The notes under the pieces are model-generated. The model did not search any database. It saw only the letters and a list, made by a program, of their open reading frames with translations, and was not told the DNA's origin. DNA of 64,000 bases, from NCBI GenBank assembly GCA_948144175.1, contig CANXME010002008.1, positions 372,001 to 436,000 of the forward strand, given 5' to 3'. Positions within the stretch are counted from its first letter, which is position 1; each line of letters starts with the position of its first letter. The position numbers and the translations under genes were made by a program. This DNA comes from Closterium sp. NIES-65 (taxonomy: Eukaryota > Streptophyta > Zygnematophyceae > Desmidiales > Closteriaceae). This document shows positions 24,401-32,831 of this stretch, one piece after another.

Positions 24401-27400
24401 AGGAGAGGGGCGCCTGCCTCTTACTCAGAGGAGAGAGGCGCCTGCTTCTCACTCAGAGGAGAGAGGCGCCTGCCTCTCACTCAGAGGAGAGAGGCGCCTC
24501 TAAGAGGCGTGGACGGGTGGATGGGTGGAAGGGTGAATGGTTGGAGGTGTGGAGGGGTGGAGGGGTGGATGGGTGGATGGGTGGAGGGATGGAGGGTTGG
24601 AGGGGAGAAGGGGTGGAAGGGTGGATGGGTGGAAGGGTGGATGGGTGGAGGGGTGGATGGGTGGAGGGGTGGTGGGGTGGAGAGGTGGATGGGTGGATGG
24701 GTGGATGGGTGGAGGGGTGGAGGTGTGGATGGGTGGAGGGGTGGATGGGTGGATGGGTGGAGGTGTGGATGGGTGGAGGGGTGGATGGGTGGAGGGGTGG
24801 ATGGGTGGAGGTGTGGATGGGTGGAGGGGTGGATGGGTGGATGGGTGGAGGGGTGGAGGTGTGGATGGGTGGAGGTGTGGATAGGTGGATGGGTGGATGG
24901 GTGGAGGGGTGGATGCGTGGAGGGATGGATGGGTGGAGGGGTGGAGGCATAGAGTGGTGGATGAGTGGAAGGGTGGATGGGTGGAGGTGTGGAGGGGTGG
25001 ATGGGTGGATGGGTGGAGGGATGGAGGTTTGGAGGGGTGAAGGGGTGGAAGGGTGGATGGGTGGAAGGGTGGATGGGTGGAGGTGTGGATGGGTGGAGGG
25101 GTGGTGGGGTGGAGGGGTGGATGGGTGGATGGTTGGAGGTGTGGAGGGGTGGAGGGGTGGAAGGGTGGAGGGGTGGATGGGTGGAGAGGCGGAACGGTGG
25201 ATGGGTGGATGGGTGGAGGGGTGGAGGGGTGGAGGTGTGGATGGGTGGAGGGATGGATGGGTGGATGGGTGGATGGGTGGAGGGGTGGATGGGTGGGTGG
25301 AGGGGTGGAGGGGTGGATGGGCGGAGGTGTGGATGGGTGGATGGGTGGAGGTGTGGATGGGTGGAGGGGTGGATGGGTGGAGGTGTGGATGGGTGGAGGG
25401 GTGGATGGGTGTATGGGTGGAGGGGTGGATGGGTGGAGGGGTGGAGGTGTGGATGGGTGGATGGGTGGATGGGTAGAGGGGTGGATGGTTGGAGGGTTGG
25501 ATGGGTGGAGGGGTGGATGGGTGGATGGGTGGATGGGTGGATGGGTGGATGGGTAGAGGTGTGGAGGTGTGGACGGGTGGAGGGGTGGATGGGTGGAGAG
25601 GTGGAACGGTGGATGGGTGGATGGGTGGAGGGGTGGATGGGTGGAAGGGTGGAGGGGTGGAGGTGTGGATGGGTGGAGGGGTGGATGGGTGGATGGGTGG
25701 AGGGGTGCTGGTGTGGATGGGTGGATGGGTGGAGGTGTGGATGGGTGGAGGTGTGGATGGGTGGATGGGTGGATGGGTGGAGGTGTGGATGGGTGGAGGG
25801 GTGGATGGGTGGAGGGGTGGATGGGTGGAGGGGTGGATGGGTGGAGGGGTGGAGGGGTGGAGGGGTGGAGGGGTGGATGGGTGGATGGGTGGAGGGGTGG
25901 AGGTGTGGATGGGTGGAGGGGTGGATGGGTGGATGGGTGGAGGTGCGGATGGGTGGGAGGGGTGGATGGGTGGATGGGTGGATTGGTGGAGGTTTGGATG
26001 GGTGGAGGGGTGGATGGATGGAGGGTTGGATGGGTGGAGGTGTGGATGGGTGGAGGGGTGGATGGGTGGATGGGTGGAGGTGTGGATGGGTGGATGGGTG
26101 GATGGGTGGATGGGTGGAGGGGTGGACGGTTGGAGGGTTGGATGGGTGGAGGGGTGGAGGGGTGGAGGTGTGGATGGGTGGATGGGTGGACAGGTGGACG
26201 GGTGGACGGGTGGATGGGTGGATGGGTGGATGGGTGGACGGGTGGAGGGGTGGATGGGTGGAGGGGTGGACGGTTGGAGGGTTGGATGGGTGGAGGGGTG
26301 GAGGTGTGGATGGGAGGATGGGTGGATGGGTGGATGGGTGGACGGGTGGACGGGTGGATGGGTGGATGGGTGGACGGGTGGAGGGGTGGATGGGTGGAGG
26401 GGTAGAGGGGTGGATGGGTGGATGGGTTGATGGGTGGACGGGTGGACGGGTGGACGGGTGGATGGGTGGATGGGTGGATGGGTGGACGGGTGGAGGGGTG
26501 GATGGGTGGAGGGGTGGACGGTTGGAGGGTTGGATGGGTGGAGGGGTGGAGGTGTGGATGGGTGGATGGGTGGATGGGTGGATGGGTGGACGGGTGGACG
26601 GGTGGATGGGTGGACGGGTGGAGGGGTGGATGGGTGGAGGGGTAGAGGGGTGGATGGGTGGATGGGTTGATGGGTGGAGTTGAGGAGGGGTGGAGGTGTG
26701 GATGGGTGGAGGGGTGGATGGATGGAGGTGTGGATGGGTGGAGGGGTGGATGGGTGGATGGGTGGAGGTGTGGATGGGTGGATGGGTGGATGGGTGGAGG
26801 GGTGGACGGTTGGAGGGTTGGATGGGTGGAGGGGTGGAGGGGTGGAGGTGTGGATGGGTGGATGGGTGGATGGGTGGACGGGTGGACGGGTGGACGGGTG
26901 GATGGGTGGATGGGTGGATGGGTGGACGGGTGGAGGGGTGGATGGGTGGAGGGGTGGACGGTTGGAGGGTTGGATGGGTGGAGGGGTGGAGGTGTGGATG
27001 GGTGGATGGGTGGATGGGTGGATGGGTGGACGGGTGGACGGGTGGATGGGTGGACGGGTGGAGGGGTGGATGGGTGGAGGGGTAGAGGGGTGGATGGGTG
27101 GATGGGTTGATGGGTGGAGTTGAGGAGGGGTGGAGGTGTGGATGGGTGGAGGGGTGGCGGGGTGGAGGGGTGGATGGGTGGTGGGGTGGATGGGTGGTGG
27201 GGTGGAGGGATGGAGGGGTGACTGACCAAGTTGACGTAGTGAGCCTGTCCATGTTCTTGAACCTCGTAACGCACATAGCAGATACAACTACCAAACCAAG
27301 CCATACCACCATGCCATAGCATGTCAACCTCACACACCATACCACACCATGCCGTGCCACAGCACCCCCACGTCGACTGCTGACCTGGTTGACGTAGTGA

Positions 27401-30400
27401 ATGAGCTTGTCGATGTTCTTGAACCACATGAATGGTGCCATACATACCATACCCTACCGCATTGCATCACACCGCACCGTGCCACAACGACTGACCAGGT
27501 TGACGTAGTGAATGAGCTTGTCCATGTTCTTGAACCACGTGAAGCGATACCGCACATACCATACCCTACCACACTGCACCACACCACACCACACCGTGCC
27601 ACGCCGACTGACCAGGTTGACGTAATGAATGAGCTTGTCCATGTTCTTGAACCACATGATGGCCTCGTTGAACGAGAAGTCCTCGCCCATGGGGAACAGC
27701 AGGTGGTTCGTGCGGAACGCCCGCGCCTAAAGGGGGAAATAGAGGGAGATGGAGAGGAAGAGGGAGAGAGAGAGCACGTGGAGCGAGAGGGAGCGGCGAG
27801 ACGGGGAAGAGGGGTGACAATGGAAGGATGGTGAAGGTGGAAAGATCCCCCATACATGCATGGAAGAAACTCTTCATACGGCATTTTTGGTGTGCTTGAC
27901 TCATTTGACATTCAGCTGACCGAAATGGAACAAATCCCGTATATGCTCGCTCACCATGGCCTCCTTGATGACTCACCTTGCATATGCTGACTCACCCTGT
28001 TCAATGTCTCCTGAACAAAAAAATTCACAAATTGCTCCACGTTGGGATTTCTCTCGTTCGGCCAGTCCTGACGATGCACACAGTGAGAGGTAAGGGGGCA
28101 CAGAGGAACGGGAGACGAGGGGACACAGTGAGTGACGTGATGGCACGTGACATTACCATGCCATTCACGCCTCACTCACACCTATGCGCCATAGCATGCT
28201 TCACCTATGCGTTCTTTCGCATTTATGCTAGAACGTCAACCACTTCTCAACGACCCAACACTAACTCCAAACCAGGGCATTGTGCTATCAAGCTGACTCA
28301 TGGTACCAAAACTCCTGTAAGTAGCATTTCCCTTGATTCAAGAGTCCCAGGCTCACAGCTTGTGCCTGACTCACTATGATGCTTCAGGCCACGAACCAGC
28401 CTCCCCCCACCCACTCTCCACCAACCTGCTTACCCTGAATCGGTACTCTGGGCTGTCTGTCTGCTGGTAGCGGAACTCCTGCGGCGAGTAGTATCCATCG
28501 TACAGAATCCCAGTGAACACCTGCGTATCCCTGGGAGCACCTGTGCCCGCCCGCCACACGAACTCCATCTTCTGCTCTGCTTTGCGCTTCTCCATGTCTT
28601 TATAGTCCGCTCGGCCAAAGATAAAGGCGTCCAAGCCACCCTGGCCGTGACACAGGGGTAGACGGTACGGGAGTAAACGAGACAGGATTGCAAAACGCCT
28701 GACGGACGAGAACAGGGTACAGATAATAACAGCTCCGACCAATATTATGAGAGGCTGGAAGTTGATGTTGCTACAAAAGGAGCTGTTGCAAACGAGGATT
28801 TCTTAAACAGGAGAGGGCAACCATAGAAAACGGAAAACTTTTCTCACCTGCGAGGTGATGAGGCTAGCCTGGGTGGCGGAGTGGCCGAAGGGGTCAATCT
28901 GCCATGCGACGCGTGGAGTGATGTTGAAGTGCTCCTGGATGAAGCGATGGCCCATGGACATCTGGTGCACCATGTCCGTGTAATGGCACACCGCCTCATC
29001 GTGCATCACCCACCCGCCGTTGCTACACAAACAAGGCACAGGGCATGGGAGGCGGGAGTGGGGGGAGAGGAGATAATGAAACGATGGCCCATGGACTGTC
29101 CATGGCGGCGTGGTGGAAGGTGAATGGCTGGGAGTACCCTGAACTGGCAGGCCTTGCGCGCCGTGCGGTGTCACAGGCCGTTTCCGCCTCTCCATGCGAG
29201 CGGGGATGGTCTGTGTTGGATGGGGTGCACACGGCGCGCAGGAACAGGCTTGGGTCGGAGAAGGTGCGCGACCTAGTGTTCGTGGCGCACAACTGGCCGG
29301 TTGTGCACGGCCACCACCAGGGCGCAGCTGGTGGAGCAGGGCCAAGTGGGGAAGTGAGGAGGGCGGGGGTGGTGGAGGGTAACATTCCCACCCCTCCCCT
29401 CCCCAAGGGATACAAGTTGGAGGAGGACGGGGAGAGGGAGGTGGACGAGGACGACCCGGCAGTTGACGAGTACAAGGACCAGGAAGCGATGGACGAAGAG
29501 GGGGAGAAGGAGAGCGAGGATGATGGGGATGCGTGATGGTTGACTTGATGCAGTGCAGTGGTAGTTTAGTAGTATGCATGGTCGTAAGTGGTTGGATTAA
29601 ACGTAATGTGTGTGAGACCTTGTGAAATGTGTGACACGTGACTCACCTTAATCTCATATTTTGGGGGGAAATTTTGTGGTTGGGGAAAATTTTGAGGTAT
29701 GACACCCCCCCCCCCCTCTCCCAAGCCCTATACAATTTTTTTTGGCCTGCCCGGGGGTGTTTTTTGCCCTGCCCGGGCTTGCGTCTTTTGGTGCGTCTTA
29801 CAGGTCCAGGTTCAGCGTCCTGCGTCTGGGCGCATGCGTCCAGGACGCAGGACGCGTCTTTCTGATCTAAGCATGGACATCTGGTGCACCATGTCCATGT
29901 AGTGGCACACCGCCTCATCGTGCATCACCCACCCACCATTGCTGCACAGCACACCGTACAGCAGGGAATCGAGCAGGATAGGGTATGAGTGCGTGAGAGC
30001 CTATTCCAGGCAGAAAATGTGCGCCTGTGTATGGCCTTGCAGGCAAGGCGAGAAAACGGTCGCATGTGCCGAAACGTATTGGCGTCAAGTGCTCAGGTGG
30101 TGTCTCAGATTCTCGACCTTTGGCCTCACATGAAGAATCGCGTGCATGTGAGGCAACACCTCACGAAGTGAGGCCGGAATTTGGCATGTAACAACAAAAG
30201 TCAGGCGTGTGAGTTTACAGGACAGGTTCATAGATGTGAGGACTTGCACAAGCATGATGAGCAGTGACGTCTGAGGCGACATGAACGTTCAGCTTAGCCA
30301 AATTCATCCCTTGGATAGCTTGTGGACTCACATGAACTCAAGTTGACCAGAAGCGACAAGCTTCCTGACTCTATTTCTCATTGTCTCACCCTGCTGCTGC

Positions 30401-31006
30401 CACCATAAGAAGAAAAACCCCTGCCACACGATCAGTTGAAACATACGCGTTAATGCATGTCTCGTTTCACGGCGAATCAGGGCAAAAACTGCATCTTAGA
30501 GACGCGACAGCTCACCTGTTCGACTTGGATGAATTTACGGTCAGGATTATCTGCGAGCTGATCAACGACGGTCTCGATGATGTATTGTACTTGGTCAAGC
30601 TGTAGAGGAGAATCTCAGAATCAGCGTAAGTGACAAGAATGATAACAAGCAAATACGATATGCGGCTTGAACTTACGTAGTACTCATCAACTGTCTTCAC
30701 CCATCCGAGATCGTCGTGGGAATGAGCAATCAAATGGACGTTCAATTTTCCTTCCACAATTCCCGCTGACGTATTATAACGAATCGGTAACCGTTCTTCA
30801 AACGAAAACGAACTCTTGTCGACGGAATTCTTTAGCATTTGAGGCGAATCGACATATTCCGTCTGCTGCTGGTCTTCCGTAAAAGATTGATATTTTAAGT
30901 GGGTAGACATTGACTGCTGTACAGCTAGCAGTGTGAATCCCGTTAAGATGCCAACAAAAAAAGGCGGAGCAAGCATTGCAGTTCGGCTTATCCATGTCGG
31001 TGACAT
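12411..31006 (-). CDS. GH38 alpha-mannosidase (vacuolar/lysosomal type), 28 exons
   Basis: Exo-acting glycoside hydrolase that removes alpha-mannose from N-glycans, expected in vacuole or secretory pathway. Exons in coding order: 31006-30677, 30599-30516, 30420-30332, 29022-28848, 28640-28434, 28067-27996, 27726-27613, 23611-23511, 23281-23188, 22865-22467, 22147-21299, 21021-20956, 20731-20675, 20483-20189, 19980-19694, 19309-19259, 18744-18682, 18323-18252, 18106-18059, 17615-17499, 16737-16672, 16183-16071, 15542-15458, 15008-14667, 14270-14133, 13102-13055, 12822-12754, 12614-12411. Phases agree at all junctions; about 1,544 residues against roughly 1,000 for the family. Zinc/catalytic motifs: HSHDDLGW (about 95), WQIDPFGHS with the nucleophile Asp (about 211), HHDAITGT (about 529). 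Other landmarks: [36 protein letters not shown] hydrophobic N-terminal segment (about residues 11-30) suggests a signal peptide or anchor. Extra length is low-complexity insertions in exons 10, 11, 14, 15 and 24. The start could also be the ATG at 30976. Confidence 0.93.
13187..13955 (-). repeat. 89-bp tandem array, about 8.6 copies
   Basis: Units start at about 13187, 13276, 13365 and so on every 89 bp, nearly identical, in the mannosidase intron between exons 25 and 26. Each unit carries a near-palindrome with arms CTTTTGAG and CTCAAAAG around GCGT (for example 13334-13353), CCATGG, and a GGTACGTCC motif resembling a splice donor on the plus strand. The first and last units are more divergent. 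Confidence 0.95.
14092..14121. repeat. Poly-G tract
   Basis: About 30 consecutive G on the plus strand (C on the minus strand) with one interruption at its start. It lies in the mannosidase intron just downstream of exon 25, between two copies of that exon's end and donor (the true donor at 14132 and a copy near 14070-14095). Confidence 0.9.
15193..15457 (-). repeat. Tandem copies of the exon 23 donor region
   Basis: Three further units of about 80-85 bp follow mannosidase exon 23 (on the minus strand). Each repeats the last exon bases CTCATG, or ACCTCATG, plus the GTATGCGCATATG donor context. The unit also holds a degenerate palindrome (TGACTTTTGAAT...ACTCAGAAGTCGC). Any unit could serve as a cryptic donor. 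Confidence 0.85.
15543..15880 (-). repeat. 103-bp tandem copies of the exon 23 acceptor and 5' part
   Basis: Upstream of exon 23 on the minus strand there are three more copies of the acceptor region plus the segment coding [14 protein letters not shown], at a 103-bp spacing. The copy nearest the donor (15542-15458) continues into the rest of the exon and is taken as the real one. The others run instead into a shared filler after GAGATTCTCAA. Confidence 0.9.
16226..16345 (-). pseudogene. Fragment copies of mannosidase exon 22
   Basis: Upstream of exon 22, two decayed copies of its 5' end (VTxGAFID-like at about 16226-16265 and VMVGALI-like at about 16325-16345) keep the GTGACGGTGGG-type start. 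Both are too short and altered to replace the exon. Confidence 0.7.
16404..16660. repeat. 27-bp minisatellite
   Basis: About nine to ten copies of a 27-bp unit (AAGGATTGGTTGAACTGG plus nine bases) directly beside the donor of mannosidase exon 21. The unit is a multiple of three, so all frames stay open; the translated Trp/Asn/Asp-rich or Gln/Ser-rich peptides are artefacts. Confidence 0.95.
16744..17197. repeat. 23-bp purine-rich minisatellite
   Basis: About 19 copies of a 23-bp unit (GGGATTGAGGGGGGAGAGGG plus CAT) immediately upstream of mannosidase exon 21 (minus strand). On the transcribed strand it is an unusually long C/T-rich tract leading to the acceptor. Confidence 0.95.
17687..17731 (-). 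pseudogene. Partial copy of mannosidase exon 20
   Basis: A copy of the acceptor and first 15 codons of exon 20 ([15 protein letters not shown], against [15 protein letters not shown] in the true exon 17615-17499), about 115 bp upstream. It runs into non-coding sequence, so the downstream exon with FFTDSNGR is taken as real. Confidence 0.85.
19035..19258 (-). repeat. Tandem copies of the exon 16 donor segment
   Basis: After mannosidase exon 16 (19309-19259, ending EYVTQK) the minus strand repeats units of about 30 bp that encode EYVTQK, ENVTQK or EYVTRK followed by GTACAC, GTGCAC or GTGCGT. About seven candidate donors lie in a row; the last one (near 19040) has the best consensus, so the exact exon end is uncertain. 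Confidence 0.85.
19512..19600 (-). pseudogene. Partial copy of mannosidase exon 15 (3' end)
   Basis: A second copy of the end of exon 15 ([17 protein letters not shown] region plus GTGAGT donor) lies about 100 bp downstream of the true end at 19694. It carries a few substitutions, including CTAGG for CAAGG. Confidence 0.85.
20092..20182. repeat. CACTGT hexamer microsatellite
   Basis: About 15 copies of CACTGT with CCCTGT and CTCAGT variants, directly beside the donor of mannosidase exon 14. Confidence 0.9.
23690..23726 (-). pseudogene. Partial copy of mannosidase exon 8
   Basis: The segment reads [11 protein letters not shown] on the minus strand, against [11 protein letters not shown] in the true exon 8 (23611-23511), with a CAG acceptor in front. 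It is a short duplicated exon start about 80 bp upstream. Confidence 0.8.
23862..24497. repeat. 28-bp array built on GAGGCGCC
   Basis: About 20 units of 28 bp, each with AGAGGCGCCTGCCTCTC (a near-palindrome) and CACTCAGAGG; the units at the left edge are irregular. It lies in the 4-kb mannosidase intron between exons 7 and 8. Confidence 0.95.
24500..27215. repeat. 2.7-kb GGATGGGT/GGAGGGGT minisatellite
   Basis: About 340 units of an 8-bp block, mostly GGATGGGT, GGAGGGGT, GGAGGTGT and GGACGGGT, arranged in higher-order blocks; the segments around 26400-26690 and 26840-27120 are almost identical to each other. It fills the mannosidase intron between exons 7 and 8. The plus strand is very G-rich with short G runs. 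Lack of stop codons leaves all three minus frames open for more than 900 codons of Pro/His/Ser/Thr, which I regard as non-coding. Confidence 0.97.
27217..27560 (-). repeat. Three tandem copies of the end of mannosidase exon 7
   Basis: Copies at about 27217-27265, 27380-27435 and 27488-27545 repeat the [13 protein letters not shown] coding segment and its GTCAGT-type donor. The most distant is the most decayed (FKNMDR...). The true exon is 27726-27613. Intervening filler is CATACC-rich and also shared between units. Confidence 0.9.
29096..29536 (+). mobile_element. hAT transposase C-terminal fragment inside a mannosidase intron
   Basis: The plus strand encodes a segment typical of the hAT dimerisation region: a Trp-Trp pair, [31 protein letters not shown] and [12 protein letters not shown], then an acidic tail ending at TGA 29534. 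The DDE catalytic core is absent and I found no start codon or terminal inverted repeats, so it is a truncated remnant. It lies antisense to the host gene, in the intron between exons 3 and 4. It is flanked by the true exon 4, a short exon 4 scrap (about 29074-29095) and a longer copy of the exon 4 start (29874-29942). Confidence 0.8.
29874..29942 (-). pseudogene. Partial copy of mannosidase exon 4
   Basis: Repeats the acceptor and first part of exon 4 ([14 protein letters not shown]...MVHQMSM) with a few changes, then breaks off. It is separated from the true exon 4 (29022-28848) by the hAT fragment. Confidence 0.88.
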
Positions 31007-31883
31007 GCTGGTGGTTATGTCGAATACGAGCAGAAAATTTACGAAAGTCAACGTCTCCGATGAGAGATCTTCGCGGATCACCTGACAGTCAGGGCACTTT
31101 AGGGTTCTATCCAACAACAATGCGAGAAATGGGTTGACGATATCGTGTGGAGTGCGTCAAATAGTCGTAGAAGTCTTCTGGTGGACTGTACAATCGAGAT
31201 AACCCCAGCTGGTCGCGAAATTCAGAGGGCTGGCCGAGAGACGAACAGACAACTTTGAGCCAACAGCTCCTCGATTGTTGTAATGCCTGCTGCACACATA
31301 TGTGAGCGTGAGAGCTTCACCACCTAAACACCTCCCCCAGCACAGTAGTATGAACCAGCATTGTTCTGCATTACCTCGTTTTCGGGACGCCATTTCCAAC
31401 TGAACAACTGGACCATTCAACTTCCCCTTCCTCCCACAGGGAGCACAGAATCGCTGCTTCTGCTTGCTGGTTTGCTTTGGTGGAATCTACAGTTTTGGCT
31501 GGGTAACATCGGCTCGGCTCGGCAGGGACAAAGTTCAGGTCTGTAGTCCAAGTGCTCGCTGTGAAGGATGCCTCTTCTGCCAGATGAGCTCTGTGATCCG
31601 TGGATGAGAAAGAAATGGACGGCTCGCACAGGTTCGCTAAAGCATAGTCTGAAGCAAATAATATCTGTGAACTCAGCCAATCCCGAGGTTCCCAGACAGC
31701 ACAAACCGGACCAATAGGCCCCTGTCATGACAACTTACAATCACATTTAGTGTATATGTCGTACCCGATATTGCAAAGCATGCAAAGGAGAACGTAGGGT
31801 CTGCAAAGGCACATCAAATTGATTATTAACGATTGTCATTATAGGCAATACGAACCTATTGCACACCAGCTAAATTGATTATA
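31007..31883 (-). other. Intergenic region upstream of alpha-mannosidase
   Basis: Holds the presumed promoter and leader of the mannosidase gene and the 3' end of the upstream reverse ORF. Short ORFs are present but none has a recognisable domain, and I see no confident promoter motif. AT content rises towards 31740-31880. Confidence 0.35.
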
Positions 31884-32831
31884 TCACGATGTGGATGTGG
31901 GCTTCATAAACGCGTGTCGCACAATGTCAACTATTCCACCACGCCTTTCTCTTAGAGTCGCATCCGCCACCTCTTTTCGCGGCGACGAGGTGTTAATTCG
32001 CCGAATGAATTGAGGTGGAATTGTCACTTCGATGTCTTGGAGGTTAACTGATCCTGCTGTGGCTGATTTCCGGAAGACTCGCCGGCTTCTGTTCCGACTA
32101 GCAGGGTCCGCAAAAAGGGCATCAACTGACTCGGAACTGCGGTTTTTTGAGAGGTTTCCGCCATACAGCTCGTCTGATCCGTCGTTACACGTCTCCCGGC
32201 TCCACCAGCGTCCGAGCGAGCTTGGGCTTCGGCACGTCGCAGGTTGACGGTCTTTGGTTGAGAAAGAGCCGGAATTTCTCCTCTGAGAGCCAAGTTGGTT
32301 TTCTCCCGCGCTCAGAAGCTCCGTAGATGCTTCCGCCACTCGCGCGCTCAACTCCGCGGACGCCTGTTGCGCCTCGACGACAGCAAGCGCCGCCCCCCGA
32401 ATGCGCGACCTAGCGTCGTCAATCCACACAGGATCGCACGCGAGCTCTGCGATTCGCCATGAGCAGGTCGGGCACAACGCCTCTGCGCAGTCTCGCCGAT
32501 CCGGTAACGCTACGAGTGCATCACGACGGGGTGTGCAGAGGTGAGCGTATACTGCTTCCTGTCCCATTCTGGTATCACAGGTAGGAGAAATCGGAGCTTC
32601 CATTGGCGAAAGCCGCCTCGGCCTCGCGTCAATGCACTCGAACGGCTCCCCCGCTCTGACAGTTGTAGTATGGGGGTTGGCGATTAGGTTGGCGCACTCC
32701 CGAGCCGCGTCGTGGCGCTCGAAGCTGAGCGAGAGCGTGGAGTCTGGGGAAAGGAGATCGCTTGTGCAGGTCGAGTTTTGTGCGCAACGTACGGCAACGC
32801 TGTGCATAAGTACGGCGCTTGACAGACTCAT
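31884..32831 (-). CDS. Hypothetical intronless protein, 315 residues
   Basis: An uninterrupted 315-codon frame from ATG (MSLSSAVLMHSV) to TGA, without simple repeats, in a region otherwise poor in long frames; this argues for a real gene. It has several Cys pairs (CPTC near residue 120), an Ala/Glu-rich helical-looking stretch in the middle (ALAVVEAQQASAELSARVAE), and a basic Ser/Arg-rich second half. No signal peptide or membrane segment is obvious. I do not recognise the family. It could be an exon of a larger gene. It is co-directional with the mannosidase gene downstream. Confidence 0.5.
   Translation of the reverse strand: MSLSSAVLMHSVAVRCAQNSTCTSDLLSPDSTLSLSFERHDAARECANLIANPHTTTVRAGEPFECIDARPRRLSPMEAPISPTCDTRMGQEAVYAHLCTPRRDALVALPDRRDCAEALCPTCSWRIAELACDPVWIDDARSRIRGAALAVVEAQQASAELSARVAEASTELLSAGENQLGSQRRNSGSFSTKDRQPATCRSPSSLGRWWSRETCNDGSDELYGGNLSKNRSSESVDALFADPASRNRSRRVFRKSATAGSVNLQDIEVTIPPQFIRRINTSSPRKEVADATLRERRGGIVDIVRHAFMKPTSTS

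Noticed and set aside
23862..24497. CRISPR-like array of regular repeats
   Set aside because: The units are contiguous with no unique spacers; it is a plain tandem satellite in a eukaryotic intron.
24477..27450. Three overlapping minus-strand frames of 936-989 codons and several plus-strand frames
   Set aside because: They are translations of the 8-bp minisatellite (endless Pro/His/Ser or Trp/Gly/Gly), open in all three minus frames at once, inside a mannosidase intron.
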